DNA from: Melghirimyces algeriensis
GTDB taxonomy: Bacteria > Bacillota > Bacilli > Thermoactinomycetales > DSM-45169
Length of the DNA stretch: 64,000 nucleotides
Reading direction: 5' to 3'
Assembly: GCF_900182565.1 (NCBI RefSeq)
Contig: NZ_FXTI01000008.1
Span: 99,569 to 163,568, forward strand
The notes under the pieces were generated by a model. The model had not been told where the DNA came from. It ran no database searches and saw only the letters and a program-made list of their open reading frames with translations. The position numbers and the translations under genes are program-made. Within the stretch, counting starts at the first letter, position 1. Each line of letters opens with the position of its first letter. This document shows, in pieces, positions 6,985 through 14,661 of this stretch.

Positions 6985-8061
6985 TCATTCCGTCTCCGAC
7001 TGCTTGACGTTCTGAGATTCTTCTGCTTCCTTTTGCCCATACCTTGCAATAATCTCCTCTTTCTGTTCCAACTTTTTACGGTTCACCTGATCCCGCTCAC
7101 GTTGTTCTTGCAACAACCGTTCTTTTGCATCCGACGCTTTTTGGTAGAATGCCTCCCTTTCATTCATTTTCCGGGCTAAGTCCTCTACCCTCTTCAAGGT
7201 TGCCTGGTGTTCCTGCTCCTTTTTCTCCAGTGCCTGTTTCCGAGCGACCACTTCTTCATTGAGCTGCTTCCGCTCATTTGTTGCCTGTTGTAATTCCTTT
7301 TGCAATTTGTCCACTTTCGTCATCGCTTTTTGGTGCGCTTTTCGCACAGAACGCAACGCTTTCAACTCTTCTTCCTGGGTGTTGATGACTTGACGAAGTT
7401 TTTTCTCCTGTTCATCCAACCGCTTTCCTTCCTGCTGTGCGGTTTCCACTTCTTGCTGTAAGCGCTCTTTCTCCATTTGCACCTCTTTCATTTGGTTTTG
7501 GAACGCTTCCTCTTTTTCTCTCAATATCTTTTGCAAGGAACGCTGATCCTTTTGTAACACTTCCACCGATCGCTCCTGCTTTTCCAGTTTTCTCCGTTGC
7601 TCCTTTTGGATCTGATTCATTTGTTGAATTTTGTGATTACGCCGGGTTACTTCTTCCTGTAATCTCTTTTTTTCTTCCCGTTCCTGATGCAGTTCCTTCT
7701 CTTTGGCATCTAGTTTTTCCCGCAGTTCTGCCTCTTGGGAAATTGTTTCATTTTCCACCGAAATCTTTTGCAATTGTTGCTGTAATTGCTCAAGTTTCCG
7801 ATCTTTCTCCGCCAGCTTTTGTTTGAATTTCTCTTTTGTTGCTTGCCAGCCTTTGTATACATGATCCCACTTCTTTAACAACGTCCGGTATTCTTTGGTT
7901 TTCATTGCCACCCTCTGCAAATGTTTTTCCTTCTGTTCCAGTAAACGCCGATGCCATTGCTCTTTGTTCTGCAAATACTTGATCCGCTGATTTAGGTCAT
8001 GAATTCGCTCCCCACTTCCTTTATCCGTGCCTTTTCTCCTGGATGGATGTTGATCCGCCAT
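6985..8061 (-). CDS. hypothetical coiled-coil protein
   Basis: A 358-residue highly charged protein made almost entirely of Glu, Lys, Gln and Arg heptads from about residue 20 to the end, so a long coiled coil; no signal peptide, membrane segment or catalytic motif is visible. ATG 8061 is preferred to the in-frame GTG at 8079 because GGAGGTGG stands six bases before it. It has no counterpart I know in the syntenic Bacillus block, where cysK is followed by the pab genes. Function unknown. Confidence 0.75.
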   Translation of the reverse strand: MADQHPSRRKGTDKGSGERIHDLNQRIKYLQNKEQWHRRLLEQKEKHLQRVAMKTKEYRTLLKKWDHVYKGWQATKEKFKQKLAEKDRKLEQLQQQLQKISVENETISQEAELREKLDAKEKELHQEREEKKRLQEEVTRRNHKIQQMNQIQKEQRRKLEKQERSVEVLQKDQRSLQKILREKEEAFQNQMKEVQMEKERLQQEVETAQQEGKRLDEQEKKLRQVINTQEEELKALRSVRKAHQKAMTKVDKLQKELQQATNERKQLNEEVVARKQALEKKEQEHQATLKRVEDLARKMNEREAFYQKASDAKERLLQEQRERDQVNRKKLEQKEEIIARYGQKEAEESQNVKQSETE

Positions 8062-8200
8062 CTTACCCCACCTCCACACACGCTGATGTGCTCATTATCA
8101 TGAACTATGTACATTTTTACGCCTGTGGTCCGGAAGGTAGAAGCTTCTCCCGCCTTTTTTCTGCAATCTGGCATGAGGTCATGGTGTTGCAGTGATAATA

Positions 8201-8225
8201 AAAAAACCCCGCATATGCGAGGTTT
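8201..8225 (-). terminator. rho-independent terminator after cysK
   Basis: Stem AACCTCGC/GCGGGGTT around a short AT loop (8205-8224), followed on the minus strand by a run of T, 16 bases past the cysK stop. Confidence 0.8.
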
Positions 8226-8240
8226 TGGAACGAGTCATGG

Positions 8241-9167
8241 TTATTTTTCAAATTGATACAGATCCGTTGTGAGATAGCGCTCTCCATTGCTGGGAATCAC
8301 CGCAACCACTCGTTTGCCTTCACCCAGCCGACGGGCGATTTTCAGTGCGGCAAAAACAGCGGCCCCGGAGGAGATTCCACCCAGAATTCCTTCTTCCCTG
8401 GCCATGCGGCGGGCCCATTTGAAGGCATCTTCATTTTCCACTGTAATCACTTCATCATAGATGGCGGTATCCAAAATGTCCGGTACAAATCCGGCACCGA
8501 TCCCCTGAATTTTGTGGGGACTCGGCTCACCACCCGATAACACCGGAGATGCGGAAGGCTCTACAGCCGCAATATGGAGATCGGGCAGGTTTTCCTTTAA
8601 AAACCGCCCCGCACCGGTAATGGTTCCTCCAGTACCCACTCCGGATACAAACGCATCGATCTGACCGTCCATCTGCTTCAACAGCTCCGGACCTGTGGTT
8701 TCATAGTGAACCTTTACATTGGCCGGGTTTTTAAACTGCTGTGGCATAAAGACATCCGGGATTTCTTTGGCCAATTCCTCCGCCTTCTGAATCGCCCCTT
8801 TCATGCCTTCAGCCCCAGGAGTTAGTACCAGTTCCGCTCCATAGGCGCGGAGGAGGTTGCGTCGTTCCGTACTCATCGTGTCCGGCATCACCAGAACCGC
8901 TCGATAGCCCTTGGCCGCTGCCACCATCGCCAGACCAATCCCGGTATTTCCGCTGGTGGGTTCCAAAATGGTGGTTCCCGGCTGAAGCAGTCCCTTCTTT
9001 TCGGCATCTTCAATCATACTGAGTGCAATCCGATCTTTCACACTGCTGCCTGGATGAAAATATTCCAACTTTAAGTAAACATCGGCATCCGCCTTGCCCA
9101 CAATCCGATTTAACTTCACAACCGGACTGTTTCCTATTAACTCGGTAATCGTGTTGGCCACAAGCAT
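8241..9167 (-). CDS. cysK: cysteine synthase (O-acetylserine sulfhydrylase)
   Basis: PLP enzyme making cysteine from O-acetylserine and sulfide. The 308-residue protein has the Schiff-base lysine in PGSSVKDRIA, the substrate loop EPTSGNTGIGLA, and the PLP-phosphate loop SGVGTGGTITG; the C-terminal GISSGAAVFAAL is also present. ATG 9167 is chosen because AGGAGGT precedes it and the family begins at this point; the frame is open 33 codons further but only over the promoter. A strong sigma-A promoter at 9220-9248 and a terminator at 8201-8225 make it a single-gene unit. Confidence 0.96.
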   Translation of the reverse strand: MLVANTITELIGNSPVVKLNRIVGKADADVYLKLEYFHPGSSVKDRIALSMIEDAEKKGLLQPGTTILEPTSGNTGIGLAMVAAAKGYRAVLVMPDTMSTERRNLLRAYGAELVLTPGAEGMKGAIQKAEELAKEIPDVFMPQQFKNPANVKVHYETTGPELLKQMDGQIDAFVSGVGTGGTITGAGRFLKENLPDLHIAAVEPSASPVLSGGEPSPHKIQGIGAGFVPDILDTAIYDEVITVENEDAFKWARRMAREEGILGGISSGAAVFAALKIARRLGEGKRVVAVIPSNGERYLTTDLYQFEK

Positions 9168-9219
9168 GGAAGGACCTCCTGTCTTTATACCAAGTAATTC
9201 AATCGGTTTTAATGTCTTT

Positions 9220-9248
9220 ATCGTACCAATTCCAGACACCGCTGTCAA
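9220..9248 (-). promoter_or_regulatory. sigma-A promoter of cysK
   Basis: Minus strand: -35 TTGACA (9243-9248), 17-base spacer, -10 TACGAT (9220-9225). It lies about 50 bases before the cysK start and just beyond the hslO terminator. Confidence 0.8.
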
Positions 9249-9276
9249 ATCGGGAATCAAGCCCATTTTTTGAAAA

Positions 9277-9318
9277 TGAAAAATCCGACCATCCCTTTCT
9301 TAAGAGACCGGTCGGATT
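9277..9318 (-). terminator. rho-independent terminator after hslO
   Basis: Perfect 9-bp stem (9282-9290 with 9310-9318) followed on the minus strand by TTTTTCATTTTC; begins six bases past the hslO stop. Confidence 0.85.
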
Positions 9319-9323
9319 GAATC

Positions 9324-10196
9324 TCAGGCTTCGTCCAGCAATTTCTCCAGATCTTCCTGGGGAATCTGATAGATTTCATTGCAAAAGTGACAGGTCACTT
9401 CTGCTTTTCCCTGTTCCCGGATCAATTGTTTCAGTTCCTCTTTTCCCAGACTGCGAAGCATGCCTTTGACCCGATCCGTGGAACAATGACACTGAAAGGA
9501 TAAGGATTGCTTTTCCATAATATTCAGGTCTTCTCCCAGGATTCGGCGCAACAAATCCTCCGGTTGATCCCCTTTTTCCAAAAGTCGGGTCACAGAAGGC
9601 ATATGGGCGATTTGCTGTTCCAGCTCTTGGATCAGCGAATCCTCCGCCCCCGGCATCACCTGAATAATAAAACCGCCGGAATGAAGAATGGTTGCATCCG
9701 GTGCCACCAGAACCCCCACACCTACAGAGGAAGGAACCTGTTCCGATACGGTCAGATAATAGGTAAAGTCGTCTCCCAGCTCACCGGAAACCAGTTTGAC
9801 ACTTCCCCGGTACGGTTCTTTCAGCCCCAAATCCTTGACCACATTCAGGGTTCCTTTGCCGACAGCACCCCCGACATTCAGCTTCCCCTGAGCGTTTTTG
9901 GGAAGGTCAACGGCCGGATTTGCCACATATCCTCGCACATGACCCTTACCGTCTACATCCACGATAATCTGACCCAGGGGACCATCTCCCTGGACTTGGA
10001 TGGTGATTTTATCCTGATCATTTTTTAGCATCATCCCCATCATCGCTCCGGTGGATACAACACGCCCCAGAGCGGCACTGGCGATGGGCCAGGTATGATG
10101 ACGCTTCTGCATTTCATTCATCAAATCGGTTGTCAAACAGGCAAACCCTCGCACATTTCCTTCATACGCCGTGGCTCGAATCACATAGTCACTCAT
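9324..10196 (-). CDS. hslO: 33-kDa redox-regulated chaperonin Hsp33
   Basis: Holdase chaperone switched on by oxidation and unfolding. The 290-residue protein has the N-terminal core domain (RGFACLTTDLMNEMQKRH, GDGPLGQIIVDVDGKGHVRGY) and the C-terminal zinc switch with four cysteines arranged as CHC near residue 240 and CHFC near residue 271. ATG 10196 overlaps the stop of the preceding HTTM gene (TGATG) and follows GAGGAGGAG; an in-frame GTG lies one codon earlier. It equals yacC between coaX and cysK in Bacillus, here with an inserted gene pair upstream. Confidence 0.95.
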   Translation of the reverse strand: MSDYVIRATAYEGNVRGFACLTTDLMNEMQKRHHTWPIASAALGRVVSTGAMMGMMLKNDQDKITIQVQGDGPLGQIIVDVDGKGHVRGYVANPAVDLPKNAQGKLNVGGAVGKGTLNVVKDLGLKEPYRGSVKLVSGELGDDFTYYLTVSEQVPSSVGVGVLVAPDATILHSGGFIIQVMPGAEDSLIQELEQQIAHMPSVTRLLEKGDQPEDLLRRILGEDLNIMEKQSLSFQCHCSTDRVKGMLRSLGKEELKQLIREQGKAEVTCHFCNEIYQIPQEDLEKLLDEA

Positions 10197-11155
10197 CACT
10201 TCTCCTCCTCATACCTGAACACCAATTTATGATCCCTAAAATATATCGCCAGTTCTTTTAGCTTTCTCAGCCACTGTTTTATTTTACGGTAATCCTCATC
10301 ATTTAACAAAATCATTTCGGAAGCAATCATAATCCATGAGAAGAAAAACAGACTCATCGTAAACGCAATCCCAATATGCATGGATACAACTCCAGCCAGT
10401 GCGAAGTATTTTAATTTGGGGTGGACAATGAAAGCAGGAAACATCACTTGAATCAATATGGTTCCATAACTGGCTAAAACGACGAGCCACGTCTGATTCC
10501 AAATCCAATCATTAACACCCGGCCAGTAAAATTCATGCAGGCGCAAAGCATAGTAGACCGCGGTCCCATCTTGCCAATAGGACCCCATCACTTTATAAAT
10601 CCCAGCCGTAAAGTAAACAAGAATAATTTGCAATGCCACTGCCATTACAGCAACATTATGTAATACTGCTATCATTTTTTCCAATAGAGACTTTTTCATG
10701 ATGTCCCTGACGGGTTTTTCCGGTGTCAATGCCAAATATGCTCCTGTATTGGCAAACATCAAATAGAGTAGTTCCAATCGGAGAAGATTCATGCCCCCAT
10801 TCATAATGGCTGGGTTGCGATAATAAAACGACCAGAAAAAAATAAACACCAAGAGCCCCGTGAGTCGTGTTCGAATCCCCAAAAGATATAACACCAGAAT
10901 CACGATAAAGAGGTGAAATAGTATTTCAAAAAAAAGATTGCTGGCACTGAAGTGGAATAGATTCAGAATGCCATTATTGTGAGAGGATAAAAAATTACCA
11001 TAAGACCAGATTCCATCAGGTCCCCAAAGCAGATCCCGCTGTCCGTAATTAAGAATGAAAAAGGTAAGGAGAATCAATGCAAATTGAACTCGGATGAGGC
11101 TTGCTCCGATCAGCAACCGTTCTTTACTGGACCATTCAATAAAGCGCTGAATCAC
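10196..11155 (-). CDS. HTTM-domain membrane protein (SdpB-like)
   Basis: A 319-residue integral membrane protein with about seven or more hydrophobic helices. The segment YFTAGIYKVMGSYWQDGTAV matches the conserved block of the HTTM family, which is related to vitamin K-dependent gamma-carboxylase, including the conserved lysine. The family contains SdpB, a maturation factor for the SdpC toxin in B. subtilis. Start GTG 11155 overlaps the preceding stop (GTGA) and has GGAGGG six bases before; an in-frame ATG at 11200 would overlap the upstream gene by 49 bases. The pair is AT-rich compared with its neighbours and interrupts conserved synteny, suggesting transfer. No SdpC-like toxin is adjacent. 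Confidence 0.8.
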   Translation of the reverse strand: MIQRFIEWSSKERLLIGASLIRVQFALILLTFFILNYGQRDLLWGPDGIWSYGNFLSSHNNGILNLFHFSASNLFFEILFHLFIVILVLYLLGIRTRLTGLLVFIFFWSFYYRNPAIMNGGMNLLRLELLYLMFANTGAYLALTPEKPVRDIMKKSLLEKMIAVLHNVAVMAVALQIILVYFTAGIYKVMGSYWQDGTAVYYALRLHEFYWPGVNDWIWNQTWLVVLASYGTILIQVMFPAFIVHPKLKYFALAGVVSMHIGIAFTMSLFFFSWIMIASEMILLNDEDYRKIKQWLRKLKELAIYFRDHKLVFRYEEEK

Positions 11156-11766
11156 TTCATTCCCTCCTTCTGATCCTTTTGTGGAGAATAATCCATCCAT
11201 CCTGTATCCTTTCTTTCAATACGCCATTCGCTACTTTTTTGATCTCTTTTTTCATAAGGAGGAATGGTAGCATAGACAGCGCGAACTCGAACAGCTTTGA
11301 TTCGTTGCCCTTTCCATATTTCTTTCGCCTCTCTTATCGCAATGGACTGTAGCATCTGCCTTCCTATTCTTTCGCTCTCCAGGCTATCCGATCTAAACTT
11401 ATCTGCCGCTTTCAAATGTAAATCCAATATATAAGCATTTTTATTTAATCTATAGGTTTGAATTGGGCGAATCGTTTCGTTGGTAATGCTAACCCAATCT
11501 TTTACTATCCATTTTCTGTGACTTTCATCCCATACTTTGGCTGTTAACTCCAAGCTTGCATTTTGGGAAGTTGGATTAGGGGCAAATAGTTTCCAATTTT
11601 GGGAAAACAGAGATTCCATATAAAAATAAAGGGGAAACTTTACATTTTCTTTAAGTGGATTGTTCGGTGTTAAATATAAGGATGTTAAAGCAAAATGGAT
11701 CAACAGACCTCCCCACATCAAAAAGACCCAACTGATCAAGAAATATTTCTTTGCTTTTTGTAACAT
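11152..11766 (-). CDS. DUF5819-family protein (SdpA-like partner of the HTTM protein)
   Basis: A 204-residue protein with one N-terminal membrane anchor (about residues 8-30) and an outside or cytoplasmic soluble part. The LFSQNWKLFAPNP motif is typical of the DUF5819/SdpA type, whose genes commonly sit next to HTTM genes. ATG 11766 follows GAGAGGAG. Its stop overlaps the start of the HTTM gene by four bases, so the two are translated together and probably form one membrane complex. Substrate unknown. Base composition is AT-rich, as in the partner gene. Confidence 0.75.
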   Translation of the reverse strand: MLQKAKKYFLISWVFLMWGGLLIHFALTSLYLTPNNPLKENVKFPLYFYMESLFSQNWKLFAPNPTSQNASLELTAKVWDESHRKWIVKDWVSITNETIRPIQTYRLNKNAYILDLHLKAADKFRSDSLESERIGRQMLQSIAIREAKEIWKGQRIKAVRVRAVYATIPPYEKRDQKSSEWRIERKDTGWMDYSPQKDQKEGMK

Positions 11767-11822
11767 TTTTTCTCCTCTCTCAAACTAGAAATCTGTTCCA
11801 TTTTAGCATGGAAAAAAATAAT

Positions 11823-11852
11823 AAAAAAGGACCCGTTTTTCTACGGGCCTTT
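11823..11852 (-). terminator. rho-independent terminator after coaX
   Basis: Stem of about 10 bp (AAAGGCCCGT pairing with ACGGGTCCTTT, one mismatch) with a 5-base loop and a following T run on the minus strand, a few bases past the coaX stop. Confidence 0.85.
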
Positions 11853-11858
11853 CAGATA

Positions 11859-12629
11859 TTACGATGATCGATTCCGTTCATAGATCAGTTTTAACCCCTT
11901 TAAGGTGAGAAGGGGGTCCACTTTGTCAATGGTTCGGGTTTCTCCACAGATCAGTTCCGCCAGACCGCCGGTGGCTACAACGGTGGGTTTTTGCTTCATC
12001 TCCGCTTTCATTCGGGAGACGATCCCATCCACCACTCCGACATATCCGTAAAACACACCGGCCTGAACGGCTTTTACGGTGTTTCGTCCCACGACACTGT
12101 CCGGTTGGACGATTTCTACCCGTGTCAGTTGCGAAGCCCGTTGATACAGCGCTTCCGTGGATACATAAATCCCCGGAGTAATTGCCCCGCCGACATAATG
12201 CCCTTTTTCATTGATAAAACAGAAGGTCGTGGCTGTTCCAAAATCCACCACAATCACCGGGGGACCATACCGATCCAATGCAGCGACAGCATTGGCGATC
12301 CGATCGGCTCCCACTTCCCTGGGATTTTCATATTGAATGTTGAGACCTGTCTTCACTCCGGGACCCACAATGACCGGGGTCACCCGGAAGTACTTGCGAA
12401 TGAGCATTTTCAGAACATGGGTAAGAGGGGGAACGACGGAACAGATGACTACCCCGTCAATTTCTTCTAACCCGATGCCCACATGATTAAACAAACCTTT
12501 CAATCGCATTCCATACTCGTCCTCGGTGGAATTCTTATCCGTATGAACCCGCCAGTGATACAGGAGTTCATCCCCTTTATAAATTCCGAGTACAATATGC
12601 GTGTTACCCACATCCATTGCCATTAACAT
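11859..12629 (-). CDS. coaX: type III pantothenate kinase
   Basis: Phosphorylates pantothenate, the first step to coenzyme A; the CoaX type is not inhibited by CoA. The 256-residue ASKHA-fold protein shows the N-terminal phosphate loop AMDVGNTHIVLGIY, then PREVGADRIANAVAAL, the adenosine-side VVDFGTATTFCFI and GGAITPGIYVS. Start ATG 12629 with AGGTGGAT before; ATG 12623 is also possible. In Bacillus it lies between ftsH and hslO; here fhs has been inserted on the ftsH side and the HTTM pair on the hslO side. Confidence 0.95.
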   Translation of the reverse strand: MLMAMDVGNTHIVLGIYKGDELLYHWRVHTDKNSTEDEYGMRLKGLFNHVGIGLEEIDGVVICSVVPPLTHVLKMLIRKYFRVTPVIVGPGVKTGLNIQYENPREVGADRIANAVAALDRYGPPVIVVDFGTATTFCFINEKGHYVGGAITPGIYVSTEALYQRASQLTRVEIVQPDSVVGRNTVKAVQAGVFYGYVGVVDGIVSRMKAEMKQKPTVVATGGLAELICGETRTIDKVDPLLTLKGLKLIYERNRSS

Positions 12630-12778
12630 AATCTATCCACCTGCTTTGAGTAGACATTCATTCTCATCATAGCAATGGGGAACGCCTGATTCAAATCAAC
12701 AAAAACGATGACCTCTGTCCGTAACCACACGAATCGTCAGCCATCGTTTCATGTAGATGTCCAGTCTGTCCGGCCGTT

Positions 12779-14482
12779 TTAAAAGAGTCCAAACACACGA
12801 CCTTCCGCATCCACGTCCATTCCAAGGGCAGCCGGTTTTTTGGGCAGACCCGGCATCGTCAGCATATTCCCGGTCAGAGCAACGAGGAATCCCGCTCCAA
12901 TCGAGGGACGCAATTCCCGCACCTGAATCCGAAAGTCTTCCGGACGACCCAATAATGCGGGGTCATCGGAGAGGGAATACTGGGTCTTTGCCATACAAAT
13001 CGGCAAGTTACCCCATCCGTGGCTCTCCATCTCACGGATCTGTTTCTCCGCCTTGGGCGTGTAATCCACTCCCTCGGCTCCATATACGTTCTGAGCAATG
13101 GCCGAGATTTTGGAACGAATGGGTTGATCCAGATCATACAGGTATTGCAGACGGGACTTCCCGGATTCCGCCAGGCGGACGACTTCCCAGGCGAGTGCTT
13201 CACCGCCGGCTCCTCCTTTTTCCCATACTTCCGTAAGATTAACCGAGGTGCCCCGTTCTTCACACCACTGGCGAATCCATTCCAATTCCTCTTCGGTATC
13301 TGTCGGGAACCGATTAATCGCTACCACCTTGGGCAGACCAAAGTTCTCCATCGTTTCCAAATGACGTTCCAGGTTCCCCATTCCCTGGCGCAATGCCGCA
13401 AGGTTGGGGGTTGTCAGGTCGTTTTTGGGAACGCCTCCATGCATCTTCAATGCCCGCACCGTTGCCACAATCACGGCGACATCCGGTTTTAACTCCCCGG
13501 AACGGCTCTTGATATGAAGAAATTTCTCCGCTCCCAAATCCGCACCAAAACCAGCTTCTGTCACGGTATATTCGGAGAGTTTGAGTGCATGCCGAGTGGC
13601 GATCAGGGAGTTGCATCCATGGGCGATATTGGCAAAGGGTCCTCCATGAATAAAGGCAGGAGTATTTTCCAACGTTTGTACCAGATTGGGTTGGATGGCA
13701 TCCTTTAAGAGAAGTGCTGCCGCCCCTTCCACCCCCAGATCCGCCACGGTTACAGGGGAACCGTCAAAGCGGTAAGCGACAACAATCCGGGCAATCCGGT
13801 TTTTTAGATCCTCCAAATCGCTGGCAAGGCATAAAATGGCCATTAACTCAGATGCAACGGTAATATCAAACCCGTCTTCCCGCGGCATTCCATGCGCCTT
13901 TCCTCCCAGACCGACCACAATATTCCGCAACGCTCGGTCATTCAGGTCCAATACCCGTTTCCAGACGATTTGCCGGGGATCAATTCCCAATTCATTTTCA
14001 CGATGAATATGATTGTCAATCATCGCAGAAATGGCATTATGTGCGGTGGTAATCGCATGAAGATCCCCGGTGAAGTGAAGGTTAATATCTTCCATGGGGA
14101 GCACTTGAGAGTATCCTCCCCCAGCGGCTCCTCCTTTCATGCCCATACTGGGCCCCAAAGAAGGTTCCCGCAGTGCAACAGCCGCCTTTTTTCCAATCCG
14201 GTTCAACGCTTGCCCAAGACCCACCGTAACCGTGGACTTCCCTTCTCCAGCCGGCGTAGGGCTAATGGCAGTAATCAGAATCAGTTTACCGTCCGTCCGG
14301 GTCTTGATCCGATCCCAGACACCGGGAGAGATTTTGGCTTTGTATTTGCCATATAACTCCAGATCTTCTTCCTTTAACCCCAATTGAGCAGCAATCTCCT
14401 CAATCGGCAACATATTTGCCTGCTGAGCGATTTCAATATCACTGGGAACCGCCGTCTTCGTCTTGTTCAGTGCCAAAGCCAC
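12779..14482 (-). CDS. fhs: formate--tetrahydrofolate ligase
   Basis: ATP-dependent synthesis of 10-formyl-tetrahydrofolate, feeding purine and formyl-Met-tRNA synthesis. At 567 residues it is full length. It shows the ATP loop PTPAGEGKSTVTVGL, LREPSLGPSMGMKGGAAGGG, FTGDLHAITTAHN, and the C-terminal PGLPKKPAALGMDVDAEG. Start is GTG 14482 with GGAGGAG just before. It stands between coaX and ftsH, outside its place in B. subtilis, but fits the folate and purine genes of the window. No clear terminator follows it. Confidence 0.96.
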   Translation of the reverse strand: MALALNKTKTAVPSDIEIAQQANMLPIEEIAAQLGLKEEDLELYGKYKAKISPGVWDRIKTRTDGKLILITAISPTPAGEGKSTVTVGLGQALNRIGKKAAVALREPSLGPSMGMKGGAAGGGYSQVLPMEDINLHFTGDLHAITTAHNAISAMIDNHIHRENELGIDPRQIVWKRVLDLNDRALRNIVVGLGGKAHGMPREDGFDITVASELMAILCLASDLEDLKNRIARIVVAYRFDGSPVTVADLGVEGAAALLLKDAIQPNLVQTLENTPAFIHGGPFANIAHGCNSLIATRHALKLSEYTVTEAGFGADLGAEKFLHIKSRSGELKPDVAVIVATVRALKMHGGVPKNDLTTPNLAALRQGMGNLERHLETMENFGLPKVVAINRFPTDTEEELEWIRQWCEERGTSVNLTEVWEKGGAGGEALAWEVVRLAESGKSRLQYLYDLDQPIRSKISAIAQNVYGAEGVDYTPKAEKQIREMESHGWGNLPICMAKTQYSLSDDPALLGRPEDFRIQVRELRPSIGAGFLVALTGNMLTMPGLPKKPAALGMDVDAEGRVFGLF

Positions 14483-14580
14483 ACGCTCCTCCCATGATTC
14501 ATTCTATGGATTGTTCCTTCCACTATAGGTTGCATCCGTTGTCCAACTTTATGATAAGAAAAGCACCTCACTTGCATCCT

Positions 14581-14608
14581 ATCATAAAATCACACTTTTT
14601 TCTCCAAA
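14581..14608 (-). promoter_or_regulatory. putative sigma-A promoter of fhs
   Basis: Minus strand: -35-like TTTGGA (14603-14608), 16-base spacer, -10 TATGAT (14581-14586), between the ftsH terminator and the fhs start. No riboswitch motif was seen in the roughly 100-base leader. Confidence 0.45.
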
Positions 14609-14617
14609 GCGCTCAAC

Positions 14618-14647
14618 AAAAAAGGATGCCATTATGGAATGGCATCC
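14618..14647 (-). terminator. rho-independent terminator after ftsH
   Basis: Perfect 9-bp stem (14624-14632 with 14639-14647) followed by six T on the minus strand, 15 bases past the ftsH stop. Confidence 0.9.
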
Positions 14648-14661
14648 CCTTTTCTACAGGA

